Shown here: positions 10,691 to 22,478 of the stretch, piece by piece
Position numbering within the stretch: the stretch's first letter is position 1
How the letters are laid out: each line of letters starts with the position of its first letter
From: Adiantum capillus-veneris
Lineage: Eukaryota > Streptophyta > Polypodiopsida > Polypodiales > Pteridaceae
Direction: 5' to 3'
Assembly (NCBI GenBank): GCA_014529385.2
Contig: CM043952.1
Coordinates: 64,816,370 to 64,878,369 of the forward strand
DNA: 62,000 nt
Notes under the pieces: generated by a model
Seen by the model: only the letters and a program-made list of their open reading frames with translations
Told to the model about the DNA's origin: nothing
Database searches by the model: none
Made by a program: the position numbers and the translations under genes

Positions 10691-12621
10691 ATCCACTCCC
10701 CATAACACTGCAGGGTCTTCCCATTGTTTTATGCTAGCTTTGAAGCACTTGTGTGCTTCGATAGACAATTGCCTACCTTTTTGGTTCGATGTCCATCCTA
10801 TCCAAATTGAGTCCTGATACAGCAAGGGTGTATCAGTTCTTACCTTCTGTGAAACATGCATCTTTTCCTTGACACTAAACCAAGCATTCCACATTCTTGA
10901 AGTTATGAGAGAACCAGTTGCCTTAATGGTCCATTTGGAAGTAATCAAGTCCCAAACTGTTAAATTTCTCCATGCCTCATACTCCTGAATGAAGAAGTTA
11001 GGAATGATCCTTTAAATTAAGCACGCCCAAAAATCAGTACTATCTATGGCCCTCCCCTAGTTTTTTTCTGGCAACATATTTTCCATGCAACCTTGTGCAC
11101 CCTGCTCATGTCTTCTGAGCCACCCCATAAAAACCTTCTTGCCAATTTAATTACGTGAAGCATCCAAATCTTGGTTGGCTTCTAGCATGAGATGTAGTAA
11201 ATCATAGAAGGCAGTAGATAGCGGATGAGTACAAAGGTTCTTAAGGAGAGAGTAGGTTGGTAGGAATGCCAATGGAAGACCTTTTTTCTATAACCCAATC
11301 CATCTCTGTGACATTGTAACCTTGAATCCCATTGGAATCCCCAATAGCCTGAAAATTTTCCCATCTGGGATGACCTTACACCCTGCAACAATGGCAACAG
11401 TAGGGGTTAGTCCATTGGAAGACTTAAACCCAGTCTTTGTATGCTTGATCATAGACCCACTGGCTAGACATAACAAATTAAGGCATTCCAAGAAGGATTC
11501 AACTGACTGGTTATCTACATTAAGAAGTGCATTGGTGTCATCTGCAAACATCTAGAGACATAAATCTTTGTGAGCACCTTTGACCCTAATTCCTCTGAGT
11601 TTTCCTTCTTGCATTTTTTTATTGGACCAGCCACCCAAGAGCATCAGAAGGGACAACAAAAAAGCATTGGGACCAATGGACAAACCTGTGTGATTGACCT
11701 CATGAAAGCAATTACATCAGTTAATTCTCCATTATCAAAAGTTCTAGCATATGCATTTCCAAAGAGCACATGAACAAATTTGATGAAATTTCTGCCCAGG
11801 CCCTTATCATGAAGTGACTAAAGCACAAAATCCCATTCCATTCTGTCATAAGCCTTATCAAAATCCACCTTCAAAAAAAAAATAGTCCTACCCATTCTCA
11901 ACTCCGTGTTCCATACCTTCCCATAGAGAGATGATAGCATTTAGAATATATCTGGTCTTTATATAGCCTTTTTGTTCTTATAAAATGAAGTTAGACATAA
12001 GTGGATTGATTTTCCTGGCTAAGGTTAGAGCAAAGGCTTTATATACAGAAGTCAGACATGTGATGGGTCTCCAATTATTGAGCTCATCCCTGCCACCTTT
12101 TTAAGAATGAGTTTAACAACTCCAGTATTCACTAATGTAGGAAGCCCCTTTGCCAACACCTTCTTGCCATACCAGGAGGAGGTAAGGTCCAATAAAGTCT
12201 TTATATTGGATATAAAAGTCATTTGGTATTCCATCCAATCCAAGAGATTTGCCTGTTTTGAGATTGAAGATAGTTTCTTTGATCTCCCCAAGAGAGAGAG
12301 GCTGGTCAAGGGATGTGGCTATTTCTGGATCCAGGGTTCTCCTTCTGACTTAGCTATGTAAGCTCTTGCCTCTTGAGTAGATTTTTCCCTCAGGGAGACC
12401 ATAGAAAATATATGTAAAGAAGTCATGAACAATATGCAAATTCTCCTTATGAGTGTCAACTATCCCACCTTTGTTGTCTTTCAAATAAGGTATAAACTCT
12501 TCAGCTTTTTCATTTTCAGCAGTTTATACATTTCTTTAGAGGGCTTGTAAACTTTCCTAGCCCAGAACTCCCTGGTGTAGACAAGGGCACTGTTGGCCTC
12601 CACAAGCTCTTCCTGCTTCAG
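10691..12621 (-). pseudogene. LINE unit 2, 3' half: reverse transcriptase remnant
   Basis: Minus-strand RT fragments closely matching unit 1: 12052-12309 (N-terminal RT), 11288-11551 (starting MFADDTNALLN, catalytic FADD) and 11182-11397. The stretch at 10691-11180 corresponds to the region beyond the RT palm. Relative to unit 1 there are small deletions near 11050-11110. The element is cut at 12621 by the Ty3 insertion and resumes at 27153. Confidence 0.85.
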
Positions 12622-14226
12622 TGTCATAATAATCAATATCTAATTCTCCTAAATGATTTTCTCATGTTCAACTGATCATTTAATATGGGGAAGTGCCAGG
12701 GGAGAAAAAGCTAGAATATTGGTTAAGCTAGCAGACTGGCCACAGTAGGGATTCAGAGGATGGAAAATAGGGATCCAAAGGGGGGGCCATCTGCAAAAGA
12801 GCCATGTGAAACAATGGGCTAAAAAGACCCTAAGGTTCAACCCATTAAGACTTCCAAAATGCTAAGGTTCCAAAATTCAAAGGTTATGTCCAAAGCTCAA
12901 CCTTAAGGAATTGGATGCTTTGTGTGTGACCAAAAAAGTCTTGCATATCCCTACATAGGAGGGGGCGAGCCTAGCAAGTAGGGGATGAGAGAGAAAGCCA
13001 CACACACACACACACACACACACAAGCCCCCTTTACACAAAGGGAATGAAGGACACATGTCAGATGCCTAAGCTAGTTGCTCCCAAAGTGTGCTCAATTC
13101 CTATTGGATGACCCTTGAAGTGGACCAATAAGAATGAGGCTAGAGTAAATTTATCCTAATTAATTTTAAAACACTTAATAAAAGGGACCAATGAAAATTA
13201 AGTCTCCTGGATGATTATTGGACAGCCCGTGAAGGGGTCCAATAGGATTTGAGCAGCCCAATGGGCTACTTAATTCCTATTGGTCAGAATGGGGAAAGGT
13301 CCAATGGGGATTTAATTCATTTAAATCAATTAAGTTTAATTGATTAAGCTCTCAAAAAAGGGTAAAGGGGGACACATGTCAGAAGGCTATCACTTATGCT
13401 GCTTAATAGCCATTGGCTTGACTTGGGGAGGTCCAATGGGGGAAAAGCAAGAGCAAATAGAAAGAGGGCTCGCCCAAGAGAGAGAGGGGGCTGATTTTTG
13501 CAGGGCATTATCACACACACACTCACACAATCTCATGTGTGAAGAAAGATAAGACTATCTCTTCCCAAGATTTAATGGAAATCTCATCACCTACTCCAAG
13601 CTTGTGAGATAGAAGCTTACATCGACACACTCTTGGCATGTGGATGCAAATCCAACCAAGAGCCAAGCTTCATTGTATGCTCATCTCCTCTACCATGCTA
13701 ATTACTAAGCTAAAGCTATGCTAATATGAGTGATTATGTGAGGAGATGTACATCTTTCTCGTAAGATACTCCTTCTTCCTCTCAATCTACTCTCATACCC
13801 TGCTAGCTCTCACCATCTTCGAAGGTGTGTGAGGTCTTGGGTCTGAGAACGGGGATAATTAAAGTTGTGTTTGCTAAGTGTTTTGCTTAGTGCATGAAGC
13901 TTTCATCTTCATTGCACTAGCTAGTCTTGAAGGAACACAAAGAATTGTATTGTACAATGTCTCTCTTGATGGGAGAAACCATAATACAAAGCCTTTTGGA
14001 GGGGGGACCGGCTCCATGCAAATCCGGTCCTCAACTGTTGTCAATAGCTTAATTCTCTCTCTTTTGAAAGTATTGTTGATGCTATCTAACTAGGTGTTAT
14101 GCTTTTTGTTGCTCTCTCCACCCAAGCACTCTTGTAATTCTCATTAGGAATCTATTCTAATGAAATGCCCACTATATTCATGCTAATTTCCGGTACACAT
14201 AAGTTTTTAGACCATTAAATGTTACA
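12622..14226 (+). repeat. 5' LTR of the Ty3 element
   Basis: Starts TGTCATAATAATC and ends AAATGTTACA (TG...CA), 1605 bp. It contains a (CA)n microsatellite at 13001-13024 and several CCAATGGG / CCTATTGG-type motifs between 13080 and 13300. The primer-binding site follows two bases after the end. It matches the split 3' LTR and the solo LTR at 8777-10376. Confidence 0.95.
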
Positions 14227-14227
14227 T

Positions 14228-14239
14228 TGGTATCAGAGC
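14228..14239 (+). other. Primer-binding site, initiator Met-tRNA
   Basis: TGGTATCAGAGC, the sequence complementary to the 3' end of plant initiator methionine tRNA, one base after the 5' LTR. Minus-strand DNA synthesis would start here. Confidence 0.93.
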
Positions 14240-14644
14240 ACAAGGATTTTTTTTTTCTTGCTCAAGAAGGGAGGTCCTCAAGCTAGCTATAAATGGTTGG
14301 TATTATTAATTGCCTGTGAGTAAGTAGAATAGGAATTTTTCAGCCTTGCAGTGCGCCTGCCTTTGTGCAGTTAATGGGGCATCACCGTCGAGAGCTATAG
14401 TCTTAATAGTGGAGTCCTACGGGGCTTGCCTACGGCTTAACCACTATTGAGCTATTAGAAGCTTGACAAGAGCCGGTGCTGTTTTGGTGTTGAAAGACCC
14501 TCTCTGCTATTCCTTGCAATTAATGGTATTTGAGCCGCGGGTACAGTAGCTTGAGTGCTTTTTCTAAAGGGGTAAAGAGGAGTAGCAACTAGGGCTTGAA
14601 GTGCCAAAGTACACCTAAAAAGTTTACACCTAAAAGTTGTTAGA
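14240..14644 (+). other. Untranslated leader of the Ty3 element
   Basis: About 400 bp between the primer-binding site and the first gag ATG, without a meaningful open frame. It would carry the packaging signal in an active element; no specific motif can be named. Confidence 0.6.
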
Positions 14645-16186
14645 ATGGCTAACAATAGTAAAGAGAGTGAAATTAATGTTGATAACTTTGATTTTGCTAA
14701 TGAGCAAGCTACTAATGACGCTCCGATGCTTGTTAACTATCTTGTTTCTAGGCTTCAACAAGCCATGGGCAATCCATCTCTCCAAAGCGAAGTGCAACAG
14801 CAGCTCTGTGCTCACGGGATTCTCCAAGCTCATCACCATGATGAGAGAACACCTAGGAAGCCTCCTTGTGAGACTCCCAAAAGACGTCTCTCTCCGATTC
14901 GGGAAGAAGAAGAGAATCCGTACTAAGGGCTCAAGAATTTACTTCTTGATGATGCATCTCCTTCCCAAAGGAGAACTCAAGAGCCTCCACCGAAGGAACG
15001 AGAAAGAAGTGAGTCTCCCGCCACCTCAGCGGAGATGGTTCCACGAAGACGGCGGGCTAAACGCTCTCCATCACCACCAAAGCGGAGAAGACCATCACAC
15101 TCTTCTCCACGCCATAATTCAAAGAGGGATGATAAAAAGAAAGAGAGGAAAAAGGCGAGAAAGAGGACACCCTCTTCTCCATATTCTTCATCCTCTTCCT
15201 CTTATGAAAGTGATGGTAAAGACGACGAAGATCAAGACAAGAAAAAGGCGAGAAAGAGGTCACCCTCTTCTCCACCTTCTTCAAATTCTTCACCTTCTGA
15301 AGAAAGTGATGGTGCAGCCTTTGAACCATCAAAAAGAAGAGGCCATAGGAAATCCTATGCCGCATGGAAGAGGTCATCCAAGCTGAAGAAGTTCAAAGAG
15401 GGAGGGAAGAGCATCTCTTTCCTTACCTATGATGGCACCTTTGGTGCTATGGACAAAGTCTTGGCCTTTATCCAGCAATTCGATGCGGCGTTTGGAGATG
15501 AGGGCTTCACGGAGTCCTCTAAGCTACGCCATGTAGCTATGCACTTTCAAAAGTCCGCCAGGCAATGGTGGTCTAGCCTACGAGCCAACGGTGAAGCTCC
15601 ACGAACATGGAAAGCTTTATGAGCTTCCATTATGAATCAGTTTTTGGCCACCGATGCCAAAGACAAAGTACTCACTGAATGGCGAAGCTTAAAGCTCTCT
15701 CCCTATGAATCCATTCACAAATATGTAGACAAGTTTTGGGACCTACAACTCAAAGCCAATGTCTTCAAAAAGTTGGATTTTGGAGAGCAAAAGCAACAAT
15801 TTTGTGCGGGCTTAACCGAAGAAATGGCGGAGTACGTCAACTCCCAAAGGCCACGTACCATATCGGCGGTAATACACCATACTATGGTGGCCTCACGAAT
15901 CAATTTCCAAACGGGGGCTAAAAGAAATAATAAGCCCCCAGAAAAAAAGGGTTCCAATGAGCCTAAGGGGAAGGACAATGTCCAAAAGTCTCCTAAGGGC
16001 AACTCCAACAAAGCTAAAGAGAAGGGAGTTTACAAAGGTAAGAACAAACTCTCTCTTGAAGAGCTTGAGCGTTATCACAAGGATAATTGGTGTTTCAAGT
16101 GCGGCGAACAAGGGCATGCGTACCACGCTTGTCCCCAAAAGAACAACCGCCAAGATCCTCCTAGAGCTTCCTTGGTTGAAATCTAA
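14645..16186 (+). pseudogene. gag: Ty3 gag polyprotein with RS-like basic region and zinc knuckle, two internal stops
   Basis: The ATG at 14645 opens a frame that continues in the same phase to 16186, interrupted by TAA at 14924-14926 and TGA at 15620-15622. Order: an acidic N-terminal part; a striking Arg/Lys/Ser/Pro region (about 15035-15320) with SPSPPKRRR and two copies of a KKARKR(T/S)PSSP block; a capsid-type region with an RQWWSSL motif near 15560; a second capsid part from 15632; and a zinc knuckle CFKCGEQGHAYHAC (C-x2-C-x4-H-x4-C, about 16093). It would package element RNA. The RS-like segment is unusual for a plant Gag. TAA at 16184-16186 separates gag from pol in the same frame; it may be the normal end or a mutation. 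Confidence 0.88.
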
Positions 16187-18241
16187 GAGGAGGAGACTCA
16201 CCAAACTCATCACAAAGGATCTCCTCTATGCCATGCTTGGGGAAAGGTAAGAGAACATAATGCTTTTATTCTCTTTGACCCTGGTTCTACTCACAATTTT
16301 ATATCTATAGAGTTGGCCACCAAGCTAGGCATACAATCCTACGAGATGCGAGGTGTCCTACCCGCAGACAGTGCCTTCAAGGGGCAAGAAGCTTCAGTCA
16401 CTCCCTTAATCGGGAAATTGAGGCTTCATGTCCAAGGCTATGTGGACAAAGAGGACTTCTTTATCTCTTCTCTCAAGCATGAGGATGTAATCCTAGGGGC
16501 ACCATGGTTTGACCGCCTGGCTGCCGATGTTAAATTTCCTGAAAGGAGAATCTCCTTTAAGTTCAGGGAAAAAGACATGTATATAGATGCTAAGGAAATG
16601 GGTAACACTATTCCCATTGTACATACACCAGCTTTCAACAAGTCAATAAAGAGCTCTATTTCCGTGTACATGATTTTTGTTAAAGATTCTCAAAATGAAC
16701 CTAATGCTTTAGCAAAAGAAAATAAAAGCAACCAAAAGGAATTAGAGTTATCCAATTTTCTCAAGGGGTTTCAAGATGTTTTTATTGACGACATCCCTTG
16801 TGAGCTACCTCCTAAACGAGGTAATGATGACCATGCAATTGAACTTCTTCCAGGAAGTTCACCGCCTAACAAACCTCCTTTTAGAGTTTCTCAAGCTCAA
16901 CAAGAGGAGATTATGCGGCAAGTGCATGAGTTAATTGAGAAGGGCATGGTTAGGCCTAGCTCATCTCCATTTTTCTCACCTGTGCTATTAGTGCAAAAGA
17001 AAGACTGTACATATCGTATGTGTGTCGACTATAGAGCACTAAATAGGATCACTATCAAGAATAGGTTTCCCGTTCCACGGGTAGAAGACCTATTTGATAA
17101 GCTACAAGGATCTACCTACTTCAGTAGGATTGACCTAAAAAGTGGCTATCATCAAATAAGGATAGTTGATCAAGACATTGTAAAGACCGCATTTCGCACC
17201 ACATTTGATATTTACGAATACATTGTCATGCTATTTGGCTTGACCAATGCACCAACCACATTCAACCGCTTGATGGAGAAGCTGCTCAGGCCTCATCGAA
17301 CCTTCATTGGAGTGTTCTTTGATGATATTATCATCTACTCTAATTCATTAGACGAACACAAGCAACACCTCCAGGTAATATTTCAAGTTTTAAGAGAGAA
17401 TAAACTTTATGTTAATCGAAAGAAAAGTGAATTTTTCTTGCAAGAGATTCAGTATTTAGGTCACATTATCTCTCAAGATGGCATCCAAATGGATCCATCA
17501 AAGTTAGAGGTAATAAAAGGATGGCCTAAACCAAGGAATCTTCATGAACTAAGAAGCTTTATAGGTATGTGTGCATACTATAGACGCTTCATAGAAAAGT
17601 TCTCACAAATTGCGGGACCATTACATGACCTAACAAAGAAAAGCGTTAGGTATACATGGTCTGCTAAGGAGAACAATGCTTTTGAAAAGCTTAAAGAAAA
17701 TCTTATCTCTCAACCTGTGCTTACACTACCAGATCTCTCAAAACCATTTGAGGTCCAATGTGATGCTTGTGGTGATTGCCTTGGAGCTGTTTTGCTCCAA
17801 GAAGGGCATGCCATAGGCTATGAGAGTCGAAGGCTCGACCCTGTTGAGCAAGCTCTAGGCATATATGAAAAGGAACTCCTTGTAGTTCTACATGCCTTAG
17901 ACTCATGGAAGCACTATTTATTGGGGACTCCTTTCATTCTGCAAACGGATCACCAAAGTCTTAAGTACTTCATGACGCAGACCAAGCTCTCCGACAAACA
18001 AATGAGGTGGGCAAATTTCCTTTTGCAATTTCATTTTCATATTGCTCACATTGCTGGCAAGCATAATCAAGTAGCTGATGCACTCTCAAGATGGCCGAGA
18101 GTGAATGCGGTTTCCATAGCAACTCACAATGATCTGTCTTCAATGATAGATGAGTACGCTATTGATCCTGACTTTAGAGATGTGATTTCAGCCCTTGCAT
18201 TAGGGAAGAAAGAAGAACCATTTACTTTACAAGATGGTTAA
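16187..18241 (+). pseudogene. pol: Ty3 pol: protease, reverse transcriptase, RNase H
   Basis: In the same frame as gag. The retroviral-type aspartic protease has FDPGSTHNFIS at about 16276-16308, with a DPG catalytic triplet. RT follows: KKDCTYRMCVDYRALN, IDLKSGYHQI and the catalytic box FFDDIIIYS (about 17320-17345), which has the YxDD-type Asp pair with Phe first. RNase H starts at FEVQCDACGDCLGAVL (catalytic Asp) and continues through QTDHQSLKYF to IAGKHNQVADALSR. The frame ends in TAA at 18239-18241, just where the integrase zinc-finger linker should continue, so this is a nonsense mutation rather than a natural end. The order RT-RNase H-integrase defines Ty3/gypsy. Confidence 0.93.
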
Positions 18242-19593
18242 TTTCTCTATGGAAATAGACTATGTGTTACTAACTCACTACGTGAGAAAGTAATGTATGA
18301 ATCTCATGCTCCACCTTATGCTGGGCATAGAGGGATTCAGTCTACCTTAAAGGGAATTGAAACATATTTCTATTGGCCTACCATGAAAGTGAGCATACAA
18401 GAGTATGTTTCTAAATGTGTGGTATGCAAAAGACAAAATTTGATAGAGGGAAGCAACTTGGATTTCTTCAACCCTTGCCAATCCCTAATTCACCATGGGA
18501 GAGCATATCCATGGATTTTATCTTTGGATTGCCTAAGTCTATCCATGGGAATACGGGAATATAGACGATAGTAGACAGGTTCAGTAAACAAGCTCATTTT
18601 ATACCTGTCAAAAAGACTATCAAAGCCCATCAAATGGAAACCCTCTTCATTTCACAAATTTTCAAGTACCATGGCTTGCCAATGTCCATAGTGTCGGATA
18701 GAGATCCTAGAATGACCAGTAATTTCTGGAAGCGTCTCTTTGAGAATTTAGGGACAAGGCTAAACTTCTCTTCGGCCTATCATCCACAAACGGATGGCCA
18801 AAGTGAAATAGCTAACCTAACCATTCTTGATCTACTAAAAGCCTATGTAACGGTAGTAGATCAAAGATCCCAATGGGAGAAGTACTTACCCTTAGTGGAG
18901 TATGCTTACAATAACACTGTACATACTTCCACGGGAAAAGCACCTTTCGAGGTAATTGAGGGAAGATCAAAAAGTCCCTTGCTACTTAAAGTGCATGGGA
19001 AGATCTTCGCTGCAGATGAGTATAGCCGAGACCTACAAGAATCTTTTCAAAAGATTAAGGGTTCTATCTCTATCTCACAGCAAAGGCAAAAGGATGTTGC
19101 TGACAAGCACAGAAGAGCCCAAGCCTTTAAAGAAAATGATTGGGTCTTGTTAAAGTTTCCCAAGGCTCGGTTAAGGCACACGACGGGCAAGAATCCTACG
19201 GGCCACCAAAAGTACTATGCTAAACTAGAAAAAAGGTACTATGGTCCCTTCCAGATTCTTAGGCCAAACAATGAGACGACCTATCAACTCAAGTTGCCCA
19301 ATCATTGGCTCATACACAATGCTTTCCATATGAGCCTATTAAAGCCTTACAAAGGAGAGCAACCTCAAGAACCAACTATTGAAGACCCACTAGAGATCGA
19401 GGACCAAGAGGAGGTGCTGCAGCCCGAGTCCATTCTCAGACATGAAGACAAGGTACTAAGAGGCGGTAAGACTATCCGACGATATCTTATTAAGTTTAAG
19501 AATTATCCTTTTGAAGATGCTAGATGGATGCAAGGCATACAATTAAAGGATAACCTAAACCTTGTCAATGCTTACAATGCTTCCCAAGAGTAA
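18242..19593 (+). pseudogene. Ty3 integrase with chromodomain-like C-terminus, stop and frameshift
   Basis: The zinc-binding HHCC part is in the 18293-18571 frame (HAPPYAGHRG ... CVVCKRQ). The frame shifts near 18465. The first catalytic Asp (ISMDF) is in the new frame, which is cut by a TAG near 18567. From 18634 a 319-codon frame carries the second Asp (VSDRDPRMTSNFW) and the Glu in AYHPQTDGQSEIAN. The C-terminal part has the GPFQIL / FHMSLLKPY module followed by RRYLIKFKNYPFEDARW, which resembles the chromodomain of chromoviruses. Such chromodomains steer insertion toward marked chromatin. All three catalytic acids remain but in two frames. Confidence 0.88.
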
Positions 19594-19944
19594 GCAAATG
19601 TACAAAATGTTAAACATGAACAAAGTTTTTGTCTTACAAGACTCTCTTTTTCTTTATTGTGCACAAAAATGTAGTATGCATGCTTAGATCAAGTTTGCGG
19701 AGACGACGTCTCCCAAACACCAAGTAGAGCTTGTCACTCTACTATGGAAGATTGATATGACTATGTGCAGACATGCTTGCGGCAGCCTCACGCTCTCAAG
19801 CGCCAAATGGACTAGTCATCCATTGTGGAATGATGTCGTAGGGAAACATAGGGATCCTCTACCCGCTAAGAAAAGGACTCATGAATATGCTTTATCTTCT
19901 CTACACCATAGTCGAGAACGAATATGATTTCAAGAGAGAGGTAA
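19594..19944 (+). other. 3' untranslated region and polypurine tract of the Ty3 element
   Basis: No coding content. It ends with CAAGAGAGAGGTAA (19931-19944), purine-rich and directly abutting the 3' LTR, hence the likely plus-strand primer site. Confidence 0.75.
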
Positions 19945-20233
19945 TGTCATAATAATCAATATCTAATTCTCCTAAATGATTTTCTCATGTTAAACTGATC
20001 ATTTAATATGGGGAAGTGCCAGGGGAGAAAAAGCTAGAATATTGGTTAAGCTAGCAGACCGGCCACAGTAGGGATCCAAAGGAGGGAAAATAGGGATCCA
20101 AAGGGGGGGCCATCTGCAAAAGAGCCATGTGAAACAATGGGCTAACAAGACCCTAAGGTTCAGCCCATTAAGACTTCCAAAATGCTAAGGTTCCAAAATT
20201 CAAAGGTTATGTCCAAAGGTCAACCTTAAGGAA
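19945..20233 (+). repeat. 3' LTR of the Ty3 element, first part
   Basis: Starts TGTCATAATAATC like the 5' LTR and runs to CTTAAGGAA at 20233, where the minus-strand copia element interrupts it. AGGAA at 20229-20233 is the left copy of the copia target duplication. Confidence 0.95.
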
Positions 20234-21021
20234 TGTTAGGAAATAAGACGTAGCTAAATAGATTTTTGAGTAGATTACTTAATGGAGAGAGATAGATTTC
20301 ACACACAAGAGATTATAGAGTAGAGAGAGAGAGAGTACACACGATAAACGTGGTTCACCCAATGTGGGCTATGTCCACGGGAAAGCAACCACTCCATGGC
20401 TTTAGCACTTCAAAAGAAGAAGTAGTTTACAAAGGGATTAAACCCTTGATAGAGCTCCTGCCTTGCTCCACTCTCACCACCTCACACTCACCTTGTTGCA
20501 TCAACTTCACACTATGAAATGTGTGTATAAATGGCCTCCTTTTATAGGCCAAAAGGGCTGACCTCTCTTATGAGAGACAACCATGTGTAGCCGCCCTTGT
20601 GCGAATAAGTCCAAATCGGACCCTCCAATCCGCCCATGTGTGGCCGCCGTTGAGAAGACAAGTCCGCTTTTTTGAATTCGGCCACCGGCCATTGAATTCG
20701 CTTCTGACCACCGGCCACCGGCCATTGACTTCCGACCACCGGCCATCAACCATTGACTACCGGCCACCGGGCAACCGACCGGTTGTTTTTCGACCACTTT
20801 CCGGCCGCCGTCCGGCCATAATATTCCGGCGAACAAAAAGTCTCGGGGTCCTCTTCCCCCGAGGCCTCTAAAGTTGCCCCTGATTCTTGTCCGTGAAAAT
20901 TTTGGTTTCGGGTGAGTGATTTTCCTTCACACACGATGGCTTCTCCTCATAATGGGGGCCTTACAAATGTGCGCTTTTACCACAGAAAATTACAAGGGTA
21001 AATCAGGCTCCATACTTAACA
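20234..21021 (-). repeat. 3' LTR of copia copy 1
   Basis: TGTTAGG...CTTAACA. It contains a GC-rich patch of repeated CCACCGGCC / GACCACCGG units (about 20685-20790), a (GA)n run (20318-20333) and the reverse complement of a TATA box (near 20538-20545). The minus-strand polypurine tract GTGGGAGATT abuts it at 21022-21030. Confidence 0.93.
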
Positions 21022-21116
21022 ATCTCCCACTTGGAGACTGATCTCCAAACCAAACCTGTGACTGCTTTCCATTCTGGCTTCTTATCCTTGAATGCCAATT
21101 GAAGATGAGCAAAAGC

Positions 21117-22478
21117 TCAACTTCTCCTTGTTGACCACCTTGTAAACATGTCTGAAGGATTTTCACTTGTGTGCACCTTTCCTAGCTTTAGTTGTCCCTC
21201 TTCCAAAAGAGTGCGTATGAAGTGATATCTCACCTCAATGTGCTTTGTCCTTGAATGAAAGGCTGAGTTCTTTGCAAGATGGATAGCGCTTTGGCTATCA
21301 CTGTACAAGACACAATTGTCTTGTTTGAATCTAAGCTCTTCGAAGAATCTGTGAAGCCATAGAATTTCTTTGCTTGCCTCCGTCATTGCTACATACTCTG
21401 CTTCCGTGGTAGAAAGTGAAACCACTTTCTGCAGCTTTGAAGCCCAGCTTACTGCTGTGCCTCCAACCGTGAACACATAGCCAGTAGTGCTCCTTCGAGT
21501 ATCTTTGTCACCTGCCATATCTGCATCAACATACCCTTCTAGAAAAATATCAGTTCCTCCAAAATACAAAGCATTTGTTGTTGTCTCTTTTAGATACCTA
21601 AGTATCCACTTCACAGCTTGCCAATGCTCTTTACCTGGGTTGTCCATGAACCTACTCACAACTCCCACTGCATGTGCAATGTCTGTCCTTGTCCAGACCA
21701 TAGCATACATTAGAGAACCTACCGTTGCAGCATATGGAACTTTAGACATATAGGCTATCTCCTCTTGTGTCTTTGGACACATATCCTTTGTTAGTTTAAA
21801 ATGACCAGCCAAAGGTGTAGAAACTGGTTTTGCATTTTGCATTGCAAACCTTTCTAGTACCTTCTTGATGTAATCTTCTTGAGATAGCTTTATTGTCTTC
21901 ATCGTCCCGTCCCTTGATATTTTCATACCAGGTATCCTCTTTACAACACCTAAATCTTTCATTGTAAAAGATTTGGACAGCTCCTCTTTTAGGTCTTTGA
22001 TGTCCTGCATGTTAGCACTTGCAATCAACATGTCATCAACATACAACATTAGGATGATGAATTTCCCATCTCCCAAATTCTTCCTGTAGACGTAGTGATC
22101 CGAGTTGCATCTTGTGAATCCATGATCCAACATCCATCGATCAAACTTCAAGTACCATTGTCTTGATGCTTGCTTTAAACCATACAAGCTCTTCTTTAAT
22201 CTGTAAACCATTTTCTCCTTACCTTTTACTTCATACCCCTTTGGTTGAAGCATGTAGATTTCCTCCTCTAAGTTACCGTGAGGGAATGCCATATTTACAT
22301 CCATTTGCTCGAGATTTAAATAATGAGTAGCCACAAGGCTTAAGACAAGCTTAATTGAGTTCATTTTTACAACAGGAGAAAATATTTCATTGAAGTCAAT
22401 ACCTTTCTTTTGAGAAAACCCTTTTACCACAAGCCTAGACTTGTACCTTTTCTTCTCACCTTCTTCTTCCTTCAGCTT
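21117..22478 (-). pseudogene. Copia copy 1 reverse transcriptase and RNase H
   Basis: Minus-strand frame with the typical copia RT: VKGFSQKKGIDFNEIFSPV, LEQMDVNMAFPHGNLEEEIY, YGLKQASRQWY and the catalytic LYVDDMLIA. RNase H follows, with EGYVDADMAGDKDTRRST, STTEAEYVAM and LYSDSQSAIHLAKN. TAG at 22479-22481 cuts it from the preceding segment, which continues in the same phase. The last residues depart from copy 2 (after DMFT), which fits a small frameshift at the very end. This half is otherwise nearly intact. Confidence 0.93.

Noticed and set aside
20507-20871. Frames with repeated GRWPVAG-like text, also at 25305-25738 and 53784-54201
   Set aside because: They lie in the copia LTRs and come from the CCGGCC minisatellite; LTRs of this type do not code.
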